A stretch of 64,000 nt of DNA from Ostrinia nubilalis (Eukaryota > Arthropoda > Insecta > Lepidoptera > Crambidae). Positions 50,307 to 58,951 of the stretch are shown in pieces. Position 1 is the stretch's first letter. Every line of letters starts with the position of its first letter. The notes beneath the pieces are model-generated. The model was not told the DNA's origin. It did not search any database and saw only the letters and a list, made by a program, of their open reading frames with translations. A program made the position numbers and the translations under genes. The DNA lies in assembly GCF_963855985.1 (NCBI RefSeq), contig NC_087092.1:16244001-16308000 (forward strand). Reading direction: 5' to 3'.

Positions 50307-51489
50307 GTCGGACTTTGAGTATTACTGCGACAAAAAAGCAGTTGCCAAGCGGCACGGAAATAAACGCGAAGACATAGATTCTGAAGAGGAAACATCTTGT
50401 AAAAGGTAAGATTTAATATAGACAAAGTAATATTCCAGTAATAAATCGATTTATTTTTGTTTGAAACAAGTGAAAATGATTATCGTTTTAAACTAACTTG
50501 ATCGTTTGTTGGCAGGTTGAAGCAGCAGAGACCGCGAAAAACAGCCAAACATTTATTTGACGACTCTGAAGACGAATCAGTTAATAAACCGTAAGTTTTT
50601 AATCACTTTTATAACGTTTCACGTATTTACTTTGCGCTGTAATGTACCTATGTACTTAAATTAAATACGCGGGACTCACTTCTGTTTTGAAACAAATATT
50701 TATTAATTTATGCGAACAAAGACTCATACTTACAAATTCTGTTTATTACTGTTTTAAACTAATTTGACCGTGTTTGTTGGCAGGTTGAAGCAGAAACCTC
50801 GAAAAACGGCCAAACATTTATTCGACGACTCTGAAGAGGAATCAGTTAATAAACCGTAAGTTTTTAATCACTTTTATGACGATTGAGGTATTTACTTTGC
50901 GTTGTAATGATAATTGTATTTTGAAATAAATATTTAGCAAGCAAAGGCTTGGTATTCCGGTAGGAATTTTATAATTTTACCAGTTATCTCTCATTCCAAC
51001 TAAAATAATTAAAACTGTTTAAGAATATTTAATTCAAATGTTGTTTTTTTTTTTTTTTTCAGAACTAAATCATCAGCGAAAAAGTCGTCTACCAAACGCA
51101 AGTCAGCAGAGAGCTCGAGTGGAGACAAACGAACTCGAACCTCAGGGTGGAAGCTGGACTTGGACGACGACGCGGACGTCGAGAGCAGTCGCGCGCGCAG
51201 CCAGCCCGGCCGCCTGCAGTCCGTGCTGACGCGCCGAGTGGCCGACGGAGTCCTGCGCCGCACCGCCTCTCTGCCTGGGGATCTCTTCGTGGAGTTGCGC
51301 CTCTACAACGCGGACGAGATACGAGCTGTGCAGCCGAAAGATCGTTGGGAGAAGGCGGTATTGTCACTCAAATACCAAAGCAGCTCTAACGCCGAACATC
51401 TTGACCTACTGCGGCAATTCGTCACGCGTGCGCGAGAGGCATTCGAAGAGGACGGTACTTTTTTCGCTGATAAAAAAAATAGTTCGTAA
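50307..51489 (+). CDS. spliced Polinton gene of unknown function, acidic repeat exons (5' end unresolved)
   Basis: Four exons with consensus splice sites and one continuous frame: 50307-50405, 50516-50590, 50784-50855 and 51063-51489 (stop TAA). All introns interrupt codons in the same phase (after base 2), so the 75- and 72-nt middle exons are symmetric. Exon 1 ends in an acidic Ser/Glu stretch; exons 2 and 3 encode near-identical peptides containing KTAKHLFDDSE; exon 4 starts with a Lys/Ser-rich NLS-like region and continues into about 100 charged residues. Exon 4 is strikingly GC-rich compared with the AT-rich element. I do not recognise the protein. Basic plus CK2-type acidic segments suggest a nuclear protein. 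The upstream acceptor (TATTTTACAG) implies at least one missing 5' exon. AATAAA at 51516 and 51521 ends the transcript before polymerase. Confidence 0.7.
50485..50948 (+). repeat. tandem exon-intron duplication (266-bp unit)
   Basis: 50485-50750 and 50751-50948 share GTTTTAAACTAA, the acceptor TGTTGGCAG, the exon, the donor and downstream intron (GTAAGTTTTTAATCACTTTT). The duplicated exon is symmetric, so copying it extends the protein by about 24 residues without shifting frame. The exon copies are better preserved than the intron parts, consistent with selection on the peptide. Confidence 0.9.
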
Positions 51490-51515
51490 TTTGTTATTAA
51501 TTAGTTATTTAAGGT

Positions 51516-51526
51516 AATAAAATAAA
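51516..51526 (+). terminator. poly(A) signal, left spliced gene
   Basis: Two overlapping AATAAA hexamers, 26-32 nt after the stop codon at 51489 and about 80 nt before the polymerase start. Confidence 0.6.
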
Positions 51527-51608
51527 ATACTTTTTTATATCTTAGTTTTTTCACCCAGTCTATTTAATTTCATTCAAAGTTGTTAGGTAGGTTTTAAACT
51601 TTTTTATA

Positions 51609-54600
51609 ATGTCTCAAAGAACGATATATTGCACAGTGTGCGATTTATCAGTTAAAAGTAATAGTTTCTCAGCTCATCTCAAAAGTAATACACATAAAAA
51701 TAATTCAGCAATAGAATTAGGAGATGGTATAGAAAAAATAAGTAGTGCATTCCGTAGTCGAATAGCTACGTATCGATTGCGCAATAGGGATGAAGGCGTG
51801 CAGACGCCAGCCGAGTTCATGCGCAGCATGCGTGCGCGCGTGCGGCAACTCATACAAGCGCGACAACTAGCATTTAACAGCCTTAAAGTCAACTTCGAAT
51901 TATTTGCAGAATTTTCTCTTAGAACTAATGACTCTAACAAATCTGAGCTAAAATCATTTGCTACAGAGAACTTTACCATACATAAGAACTATGCGTTTGA
52001 TGAAATATTCTCACAAGCAATAGCTATTATTTCAACTAAAATTGACGAAATGCAAGAAAGGGACAGCGGTTGGTCTTTTCTCCGTAATTCGCACTTAGAA
52101 ATTAACATAAACAAATTTAATCCTTTAAAAGCATCTCAATTTATAGATTTACCTAAAGCTTTAAAACTAAAACGAGCTTGTATTAATGTTCAAAACAGAG
52201 ATAAATTTTGTTTTTTGTGGAGCATAATGGCAGCATTGTTTCCTGCTAAGAGTAATGCTCACCGAACTTCTTCATATCCTCATTTTGAGAACGTTCTCAA
52301 TACAAAAAACATGTCATTTCCTGTAAATTTTTCGGATATAAAAACTTTTGAAAAGAATAATCCCAGTATAAGTGTCAATGTTTATGGAATTAAAAACAAC
52401 ACTAATATTGTTGGACCATTATACCGCACTCAGAACAAGAAAAAGAACCATATAAATTTATTATTTTTAGAAAAGGGAAATCTAACGCATTATTGTTGGA
52501 TAAAAAATGTAAGTCGTTTGTTAAGGTCGCAAATAACAAAAAACCACAACAAAATATTTTTTTGTGATGATTGTATGGTATTCTTTAAAAACGAAATTAA
52601 ATTAAATACTCATATATGCGGTGGCGTTGCTACTGTTTTACCAAAACCCGGCACACTTACACAGTTTAAAAACTATGAAAAAATGCAAGACATGCCGTTC
52701 GTTATTTACGCGGATTTCGAATCGTTATTACAACCAAGTCCAAACGGACCGACTTCAAATTCTACGAACGTCTTCCAAAAACATGTTCCGGCTGCATTTG
52801 CATATTACGTTGTTTGTTCATATGACAGTTCCTTGAATCGGTACGTATCTTATCTTGGGAAAAAATGTGTTGAAATATTTATTGAGAATCTTAAGAAAGA
52901 CATATCTAAAATATTAAAATTATATAAAAACAAAATACCAATGAAAAAGTTAACAGTAGAAGAATCGGAATCATTTTCTAAATCGAAGCAATGTTATCTT
53001 TGCAATCAGTTGTTATTTGACGATAGAGTGAGGGACCACTGTCACTTAACCGGCAGGTACCGCGGTCCCGCACATTCATACTGTAATCTCAAATACCGCT
53101 TACCGCAATTCGTACCGGTATTTTTCCATAATTTATCCGGCTACGATAGTCATCTATTTATAAGGCAATTGGGAGAAATATCGGGACCAATAAAAGTTAT
53201 AGCCAAAAATAAAGAAAATTATATATCGTTCACTAAGTTTTTTACAACAGATGATAATCATTACATGGCAGTTCGATTTGTTGACTCGTTCAAATTTTTA
53301 GGGACAAGCCTTGAAAAACTGGTTTCCAATTTAAACACACATGATTTTACACATTTATCGCGTTTTTTTTCTGAAAAAAATCAGTTTGAGTTATTAAGGC
53401 GCAAAGGTGTATACCCTTATGAATACATGACTAACTGGGAATCGTATAAAGAAAAACAATTACCTTCACGCCATAATTTTTATAGTAGTTTGAATGAGTG
53501 TACTATTTCAGAATCTGACTATAAACATGCCGAGCGCGTTTGGAAAACATTTAATTTAAAAAATCTAGGAGAATATACAAAGTTATATTTAAAATCAGAC
53601 GTACTTTTACTGGCCGATGTATTTGAAAAATTTCGGTATACTTGTAAAACTAATTATAATTTAGATCCTTCGTTTTATCTTACCGCTCCAAGTTTAAGCT
53701 TCGATGCTATGCTACTTTTGACCAAAGTAAAACTTGAACTAATTGAAGATTTGGAAATAATTCGGTTAATCCAAAAGGGTATCCGCGGTGGTGTTTGTCA
53801 AGTTTCCACTAGATATGCGAAGGCAAATAATAAATACTTGCCTGATTACGATCCATCTTCTCCAGATAATTACTTATTTTATATAGACTGTAACAATTTA
53901 TACGGTTATGCAATGTGCTCGTATTTACCTCATTCTGATTTTCACTTATTAAATGTGTCAGAATTTAATGCCGACGAAATTATAAACACGCCCGACGATG
54001 CCGAAGAGGGTTATATTTTAGAAATAGATTTAGAATATCCAGAACAGTTGCATGATTTACACAATGAACTCCCTTTTTGTCCCCAAAAATTTACTCCACC
54101 TGGCTCTAAAACATCCAAGTTAATACCTAATTTATACGATAAATTTAACTATGTTATTCACTATGTGCATTTAAAAGCATGCCTTGATCATGGTTTGAAA
54201 CTAAAAAAAATCCACAGAGTAATAAAATTCAAACAAAGCCCTTATCTAAAGCAGTACATTGATCTTAATACCGAGTTGCGACAAAAAGCAACGTCTGCAT
54301 TTGAACAAGATTTTTTTAAACTTTTGAATAATAGCATTTTCGGCAAAACATTAGAAGATCCGGAAAAACGGCTTGATGTAAAATTAGTAAATCAATGGGT
54401 TGATACTAGAAATAAAACTAAAAAACAGTACACTGCTCAGCAATTAATAGCAAGACCCAATTATCACAGCTCAACTGTGTTTTCTGAGAATTTTGTTGCA
54501 GTGCAAATGAAACCGGAGTCAATATTACTGGATAAACCAATTTATATAGGATTTACGGTTTTAGAAATTTCTAAAAGCCATATGTATAAATTCCATTATT

Positions 54601-55124
54601 CCATAATGAAACCATTCTACGGTAACAATTTACAACTTTGTTACACAGATACGGATAGCTTTTTGTACTCCATACACACCAAGGACGTGTATAAGGATTT
54701 GAAACGTCAATTTGAATCTTACTTTGACACAAGCAATTATGATGAAAATAATTTGTTTAACATTAAACGGCAAAATAAAAAAGTACCTGGTTTGTTTAAA
54801 GACGAACTAGGTGGAAAACTCATAACTGAATTTGTCGGTTTAAGATCAAAATTATATTGTATTAAAACTGAAAATAAAGAAATAAAAAAAGCCAAAGGAA
54901 TAAAAAAACCAGCTGTTAAGCAGTTACTTTTTAAAGATTACAGTAATGTCCTATTGCACAACAAAATTATTAAAAAAACAAATGTAGTATTTAAATCGTT
55001 AAAGCATGAAATATTTACTCAATCGGTAAATAAAGTGGCTTTATCATCTAACGATGACAAACGTATAATATTAAAAAATAATATAAATACAGTGGCCTGG
55101 GGTCATAAATCCAGCTTCTTTTAA
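51609..55124 (+). CDS. polB: protein-primed family B DNA polymerase (PolB)
   Basis: 1171 aa, single uninterrupted ORF; replicates the element from its inverted-repeat ends by protein priming (family knowledge). The N-terminus has a C2H2 zinc finger (C8, C11, H23, H29). Exonuclease motifs: I with D369/E371 (YADFES), II around D513 (NLSGYD), III around D664 (YLKSD). Between Exo I and II is a Cys/His cluster starting C462-x2-C465 and containing RDHCHLTG, an endonuclease VII/HNH-like zinc site. Polymerase motifs: A at D760 (DCNNLYGYAM), B at 907-914 (NNSIFGKT), C YTDTDS at 1012-1017 with catalytic D1014 and D1016. All catalytic residues are present, so it is predicted active. The ATG at 51609 is chosen because it directly precedes the zinc finger. 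Length fits Polinton polymerases. Confidence 0.97.
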   Translation: MSQRTIYCTVCDLSVKSNSFSAHLKSNTHKNNSAIELGDGIEKISSAFRSRIATYRLRNRDEGVQTPAEFMRSMRARVRQLIQARQLAFNSLKVNFELFAEFSLRTNDSNKSELKSFATENFTIHKNYAFDEIFSQAIAIISTKIDEMQERDSGWSFLRNSHLEININKFNPLKASQFIDLPKALKLKRACINVQNRDKFCFLWSIMAALFPAKSNAHRTSSYPHFENVLNTKNMSFPVNFSDIKTFEKNNPSISVNVYGIKNNTNIVGPLYRTQNKKKNHINLLFLEKGNLTHYCWIKNVSRLLRSQITKNHNKIFFCDDCMVFFKNEIKLNTHICGGVATVLPKPGTLTQFKNYEKMQDMPFVIYADFESLLQPSPNGPTSNSTNVFQKHVPAAFAYYVVCSYDSSLNRYVSYLGKKCVEIFIENLKKDISKILKLYKNKIPMKKLTVEESESFSKSKQCYLCNQLLFDDRVRDHCHLTGRYRGPAHSYCNLKYRLPQFVPVFFHNLSGYDSHLFIRQLGEISGPIKVIAKNKENYISFTKFFTTDDNHYMAVRFVDSFKFLGTSLEKLVSNLNTHDFTHLSRFFSEKNQFELLRRKGVYPYEYMTNWESYKEKQLPSRHNFYSSLNECTISESDYKHAERVWKTFNLKNLGEYTKLYLKSDVLLLADVFEKFRYTCKTNYNLDPSFYLTAPSLSFDAMLLLTKVKLELIEDLEIIRLIQKGIRGGVCQVSTRYAKANNKYLPDYDPSSPDNYLFYIDCNNLYGYAMCSYLPHSDFHLLNVSEFNADEIINTPDDAEEGYILEIDLEYPEQLHDLHNELPFCPQKFTPPGSKTSKLIPNLYDKFNYVIHYVHLKACLDHGLKLKKIHRVIKFKQSPYLKQYIDLNTELRQKATSAFEQDFFKLLNNSIFGKTLEDPEKRLDVKLVNQWVDTRNKTKKQYTAQQLIARPNYHSSTVFSENFVAVQMKPESILLDKPIYIGFTVLEISKSHMYKFHYSIMKPFYGNNLQLCYTDTDSFLYSIHTKDVYKDLKRQFESYFDTSNYDENNLFNIKRQNKKVPGLFKDELGGKLITEFVGLRSKLYCIKTENKEIKKAKGIKKPAVKQLLFKDYSNVLLHNKIIKKTNVVFKSLKHEIFTQSVNKVALSSNDDKRIILKNNINTVAWGHKSSFF

Positions 55125-55429
55125 TGTTTCTATAGGTATTATAAGAGCCTACTTGTATTATAAATAATTATGTTAATATTCTTTTTTGATAAATGTCTTA
55201 GTCTTGTTCTGTATTAAAATAATAATATTATGATGATATTAAATAGTCTGGGTTGAAATAATCTGTTCTTATTTTATGTTTAGATTAGGAAAATATTACT
55301 TATTATTAATTATACTTTTTACTAACTTTCTACTCTTAAGCCTGCGACTAACACTTATTGTATTTTATAATACTATTATTATTAAATTAATTAAAAATTA
55401 TTATTATTATAATTATGAAATAAGTGCTT

Positions 55430-55435
55430 AATAAA
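55430..55435 (+). terminator. possible poly(A) signal, polB
   Basis: AATAAA about 300 nt after the polB stop, the first full hexamer in an extremely AT-rich 3' region. Earlier one-base variants exist, so this assignment is tentative. Confidence 0.4.
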
Positions 55436-55554
55436 TTTTAAACCATCTATGATTTGTTGTTTGATTCATATTACCTATTTAATAAATATTTGTGAAAGAA
55501 TCTTTCTAATAAACTTAATAACCTTATTTCATATTACAATATGCAATTTTCAAT

Positions 55555-55704
55555 ATGCTGACTCAAGACATCCGTTCACGTTTGCAAAGTCAACGATTTC
55601 GCAATAAAGCAAATCACATGTTTTTTACAATATTTCACCGACAAGCTCATTCACTCCATATCACTGCTCGTCTTCAGACTAGCAACGGATTCATTATTTT
55701 GTAA
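55555..55704 (+). CDS. possible small basic ORF in the leader exon of the 138-aa gene (49 aa)
   Basis: ATG at 55555 opens a 49-codon frame ending at TAA 55702-55704, rich in Arg, His and Gln (starts MLTQDIRSRLQSQRF). Its last codons cross the splice donor at 55700/55701 (TTTT|GTAAGT). If spliced to 55795 the frame would run only a few codons further and stop. It may be an upstream ORF that lowers translation of the 138-aa protein, a real micro-peptide from unspliced RNA, or chance. It is too short to recognise. Confidence 0.3.
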   Translation: MLTQDIRSRLQSQRFRNKANHMFFTIFHRQAHSLHITARLQTSNGFIIL

Positions 55705-55797
55705 GTATTCAAGTTTGTAATTTTATGACTGTACCTTCTAACAAATTTTTTGAATTTATTATGATCACTAACAATTGTTATTTTTTCTTTTCAGACG

Positions 55798-56214
55798 ATG
55801 CAAAACTCCGATATGAACATCATGCTTCCCCCGTTCACCTATGATCCCTGGGAGGGATTAACACAAGCTTGTTCAGATGTCCTGGGACAAGTTGGTGAGC
55901 CTCAAACCTCCCGGGAAAAGAGGGTTAGGCGGAAGACTGAGCAACCGGCAAGAAAGAAGGCACGTAGTACTGCAAAGTCCTACGTCATTTCCAAGGAGCG
56001 AACTAAAGGTTTACGGCTTATACAAATAAGAGTGTGTGACCTGACGAGTGAGCCTTCCGCTTCAACAGCATGCGATCCGGATGACAGTGAAAGTGATGAT
56101 AATGTGATACTTAGTGCACAGTATGTAGTGACTGAAAATTATGATGAAATAATGGACATGACTGAATCAGTAATTAAGAAAATATCAAAAAAAATGTGTA
56201 ATGATAATCTTTAG
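55798..56214 (+). CDS. Polinton small nuclear-type protein, unknown function (138 aa)
   Basis: Full ORF directly behind a strong acceptor (TTTTTTCTTTTCAG ending 55794); a 94-nt intron with donor GTAAGT at 55701 separates it from a leader exon. The start is the first ATG after the acceptor. Residues 36-60 form a basic, bipartite nuclear localisation-like region (RKTEQPARKKAR); about 88-102 is acidic with CK2-type sites (DDSESDD). No catalytic motif and no recognised domain. AATAAA at 56302 follows 88 nt after the stop. Its position between polB and the convergent late cluster, and nuclear-type composition, are compatible with a regulatory role, but that is inference. Confidence 0.75.
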   Translation: MQNSDMNIMLPPFTYDPWEGLTQACSDVLGQVGEPQTSREKRVRRKTEQPARKKARSTAKSYVISKERTKGLRLIQIRVCDLTSEPSASTACDPDDSESDDNVILSAQYVVTENYDEIMDMTESVIKKISKKMCNDNL

Positions 56215-56301
56215 TAGGTATTTAGTTTAAATTTAAGAGTTTATAATTATTAAGTTATTGAATATGAAAAATCTTTAGTGTACCTAATGTTAAAAGTTTA
56301 T

Positions 56302-56307
56302 AATAAA
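56302..56307 (+). terminator. poly(A) signal, 138-aa gene
   Basis: AATAAA 88 nt after the stop, facing the - strand signal at 56420-56425; the two transcript sets converge with about 100 nt between signals. Confidence 0.7.
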
Positions 56308-56419
56308 GTTTATGAATATGAAAGTGTTATTTTTTTTCCCTTACATAATATGTAATAATTATTTAAATCTTTATCAAGGATTGTTAAAATAAAAATAAAC
56401 AGTTTTTTAGAATAATAAA

Positions 56420-56425
56420 TTTATT
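56420..56425 (-). terminator. poly(A) signal of the - strand gene cluster
   Basis: TTTATT on the + strand (AATAAA on -), two bases past the stop of the last - strand gene. It can serve the whole polycistronic-like cluster. Confidence 0.7.
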
Positions 56426-56427
56426 TA

Positions 56428-56916
56428 TCATATTGCTACATTTTTTTCAACACACCATTTCTTTATACACATAACATTTTTTAATGCACAATATTTCTTG
56501 TGAGCAAAACAGTTAAATAATGTGGGGTTATCCAAACAATAAAGATTGTAAAGAGTACTTAAATTTGGAGCGCCGAAACAAGTTACGTCTAGGACGTCAT
56601 TTTGATTACATAAATTATGCACCCATTTGATCTTTTCTTCTCCTTTTACTAAAATATATTTACCTTTTAAATAAGGTACGATAAGTCTTTGAAATTCTCT
56701 ATAATCAATATATCCTTCATTCCACCGATAGCCTCTGTTTTTTTCGATCCAGCAAACTTGCTTTTTCTCTTCAGCAGTCAATGAAGAGAACGGGTATGGA
56801 GGCTTAATCAAAAATATGTGAGTATGCTCTTGGGTAGCTATAGCAAATTCTTTTATTATAAATTCATTTTTGCTATTTTTAAATCCTTGCAGATCTACGA
56901 TAATATTGCTATTCAT
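56428..56916 (-). CDS. conserved-looking Polinton protein, unknown function (162 aa)
   Basis: The last gene of the - cluster; its ATG overlaps the major capsid stop as ATGA. It starts with a hydrophobic beta strand ending in a polar pair (NIIVDLQGF) followed by two more strand-like segments (FIIKEFAIA, HIFLIKPPYPF). That layout is seen in RNase H-like/DEDD nucleases, where the first Asp binds metal, but no complete catalytic set can be assigned. The middle has KYILVKGEEKIKWV, and the C-terminus is rich in Cys and Lys (six Cys in the last 40 residues), possibly metal binding. I recognise no named family with certainty. Termination-reinitiation from the capsid ORF is a plausible way to translate it. 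Confidence 0.85.
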   Translation of the reverse strand: MNSNIIVDLQGFKNSKNEFIIKEFAIATQEHTHIFLIKPPYPFSSLTAEEKKQVCWIEKNRGYRWNEGYIDYREFQRLIVPYLKGKYILVKGEEKIKWVHNLCNQNDVLDVTCFGAPNLSTLYNLYCLDNPTLFNCFAHKKYCALKNVMCIKKWCVEKNVAI

Positions 56917-58121
56917 GATATTTTCTTAACGATATTACTCAAAGGTTTGTATTCAAATATACAATCGTTTAGAATCAAGCAATAAGCAGCTGTTTGATCT
57001 GGTATCTCTTGGTCTGTTTCAATTTCAACTCGTACGTCGATCGAACCTTTTAAAGTTTCGTGTTGCCTCGAACAGTCGATAACAAATAAGGGAGCTACGT
57101 CTCTGAATTCTTTCAAGCTCAACAACGGCTCTGGCCGACGTCCGTGATACGACTGTTGAAATCTTGAATACTGTTCGTATAATAAAGCAATTTTTTCTTC
57201 TGAAAAACTGACATTTAGTCCTTCATACGGATAATATGATGAATTTAAAAAGACTCTTACATCTCTTACGTGACAATGATCAAACTCTGCCATTGACAAC
57301 ACAGCGTTATGTTTACGATTGGTTTGTAAGGCAATTACCACAAATCGCGGTTTTTCTATTTGCGATGAAGTTTTTATAGACCAAGTATGTTTACGTGTCT
57401 TAGGCAGTAATGGGTATTCATACAGATCCCAATTACGAAACACTAATGGAATAGCTCGATCTTTCTCCAAGTGTTTCAATAGGTTAATCCTCTCACGGTC
57501 TGAAACTTTAATGTGTGGAACGCGCCAAATAATTTTATTGATTATAATGTCATCTACAACTTCACCTGCATTTAACTTGACCGCATTAAGGTTAGTATTA
57601 CTTCTCAGTAACACTAACTCGTGTTTACAGTTAATGATAATTTTTTCATAATCCTCTGCAAATCCTAGTATCCTATTTAATGGTATAGATGCAGAAAATG
57701 CTCCACCACTGGCATTGTTTGTTCCTGCGGTTGACCAGCCCCAAACTCGACCACATTTGGATTCATTTTCATTTAAGGATAGGTAAGATTTCATTGTTGT
57801 AGTAATACCCGCATTCTTAATTTTATCTATTTCAACTCCATTTAGTTCATATCTTATGTCTTGAAAGAGGAATAAGGCTGGATTATTAACGAAGTGTACA
57901 TTTGATACTTTTTCTTTGGTGGTTTTATTATACACAACTACTTTTCCTTCGATATATAGACTACTAAGTGAAGGTAACACGTACAAGTCTTGTTGGTTGA
58001 TCGGTATTCGTATTTCATCATTCTTGTTGAAACTTGTTACGTATGGTTTGTATGAATGATACTCGAAACTTTCAATGCTGTTATCGTATGATGTTTGTTG
58101 AGATATATTTAAAATATTCAT
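56913..58121 (-). CDS. mcp: major capsid protein (double jelly roll, hexon-like)
   Basis: 402 aa, the main building block of the predicted icosahedral virion. The sequence matches the Polinton/adintovirus capsid layout: an N-terminal beta-rich domain with FQDIRYELNGVEIDK at about residues 88-102, a linker with the Gly/Ser/Ala-rich GTNNASGGAF, then a second beta-rich domain with RFVVIALQT near 262 and VRVFLNSSYYPYEGLNV near 288-304. Length is near the lower end of the family's range. No stop or frameshift. The ATG overlaps the stop of the 48-aa ORF (ATGA), and its own stop overlaps the next gene's ATG. The assignment rests on motif and gene-neighbourhood recognition; structure prediction would confirm the double jelly roll. 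Confidence 0.92.
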   Translation of the reverse strand: MNILNISQQTSYDNSIESFEYHSYKPYVTSFNKNDEIRIPINQQDLYVLPSLSSLYIEGKVVVYNKTTKEKVSNVHFVNNPALFLFQDIRYELNGVEIDKIKNAGITTTMKSYLSLNENESKCGRVWGWSTAGTNNASGGAFSASIPLNRILGFAEDYEKIIINCKHELVLLRSNTNLNAVKLNAGEVVDDIIINKIIWRVPHIKVSDRERINLLKHLEKDRAIPLVFRNWDLYEYPLLPKTRKHTWSIKTSSQIEKPRFVVIALQTNRKHNAVLSMAEFDHCHVRDVRVFLNSSYYPYEGLNVSFSEEKIALLYEQYSRFQQSYHGRRPEPLLSLKEFRDVAPLFVIDCSRQHETLKGSIDVRVEIETDQEIPDQTAAYCLILNDCIFEYKPLSNIVKKIS

Positions 58122-58264
58122 TTTATTAAACCAATTAATTTGAGAAATTCTTTATTGCTCTTGGTTAGCTTCTTTTTTAGTTGAAGCGGTCTGTCTTTGC
58201 GGAATGTTCTATTAGAACTGAGTGGAGTACGCAATGTAGAAGGATTTTTATTGAAGTTAATCAT
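58118..58264 (-). CDS. 48-aa small protein tiled between penton and major capsid
   Basis: ATG at 58264 overlaps the penton stop as ATGA; its TGA at 58120-58118 overlaps the capsid ATG as ATGA. The 147-nt frame fills the gap exactly. The peptide is basic, starts MINFNKNPSTLRTPLSSN, and ends with an amphipathic segment, NKEFLKLIGLIK. No signal peptide or membrane segment. Exact tiling at both ends argues strongly for a real gene even though it falls below common ORF length cut-offs. A virion-associated or capsid-cement role is plausible from position only. Confidence 0.8.
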   Translation of the reverse strand: MINFNKNPSTLRTPLSSNRTFRKDRPLQLKKKLTKSNKEFLKLIGLIK

Positions 58265-58932
58265 TTTTTTCTGAAATGTAAATACAGTTGTACTTCTTCA
58301 CCTCGTAAGTTTATCTCTTTGTTTTCAGCGTCCAACAGCCTGATATTTATAGCACTTATAGAACTTTGATTGACGGGAAAATAAATTAAATTTTTAGGTA
58401 TTTCAATTATTCGATAACCAGGTGGTACATTAGGTACGAATTCATAAATTATATGGCTTGCTTTCCCGTTCACAAAGGAACCACTGACTACATCGCATTC
58501 GATCCTCACAATGGTTGTTGATAGAATGCTCACAGGATACTTTGATTCGGTACTTATATTTGCATTTATTGTTTCCATTCCAAAACCTAAAATTTTACCA
58601 ATTGTGCCACTTTTATTAAAATGAACGTCTTTAGAACAATAAATATTTGTTTTCAATGTGTTATTATTGCAAGTAAGTTTTAATATAGTGTTCTTGATGT
58701 TATTTTTTAAATAATCACAAATATCCTGAAGCTCGTAAGACCCTTCAGGAATTTCGATGATCTCATTTTCACCATAGTAAAACTTGTTGTTTCTTTCATC
58801 TATGTTGGGAATTGAATTGAAGGTTGAAAAATATAAAAGACCGCATTCGTAGTCATCTCGAAGCTCCAAGGTCGGTGAATAATTCGTTGTTAAGGAGGCT
58901 CCTGTTCCGGTTATAGACACAGTGAAAGACAT
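58261..58932 (-). CDS. penton / minor capsid protein (single jelly roll)
   Basis: 223 aa. The N-terminus (VSITGTGASLTTNYSPTLEL) and the C-terminal run IIYEFVPNVPPGYRIIEIP, YFPVNQSSISAINIRLLD and QLYLHFRKK are the conserved pattern of Polinton/adintovirus minor capsid proteins that form the five-fold vertices. It starts 19 nt after the protease stop and its TGA overlaps the ATG of the 48-aa ORF. Intact. Confidence 0.9.
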   Translation of the reverse strand: MSFTVSITGTGASLTTNYSPTLELRDDYECGLLYFSTFNSIPNIDERNNKFYYGENEIIEIPEGSYELQDICDYLKNNIKNTILKLTCNNNTLKTNIYCSKDVHFNKSGTIGKILGFGMETINANISTESKYPVSILSTTIVRIECDVVSGSFVNGKASHIIYEFVPNVPPGYRIIEIPKNLIYFPVNQSSISAINIRLLDAENKEINLRGEEVQLYLHFRKK

Positions 58933-58951
58933 TATTATACTGACACTTTTA

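Noticed and set aside
51038..51389. Overlapping GC-rich ORFs on both strands
   Set aside because: They are shadows of the GC-rich last exon of the spliced gene; only the frame that joins the three upstream exons has splice support.
57319..57651. 110-codon + strand ORF inside the major capsid gene
   Set aside because: Antisense shadow of the capsid coding frame.
58181..58369. 62-codon + strand ORF across the penton/48-aa junction
   Set aside because: Antisense shadow; the - strand frames tile exactly with ATGA overlaps and explain the sequence better.
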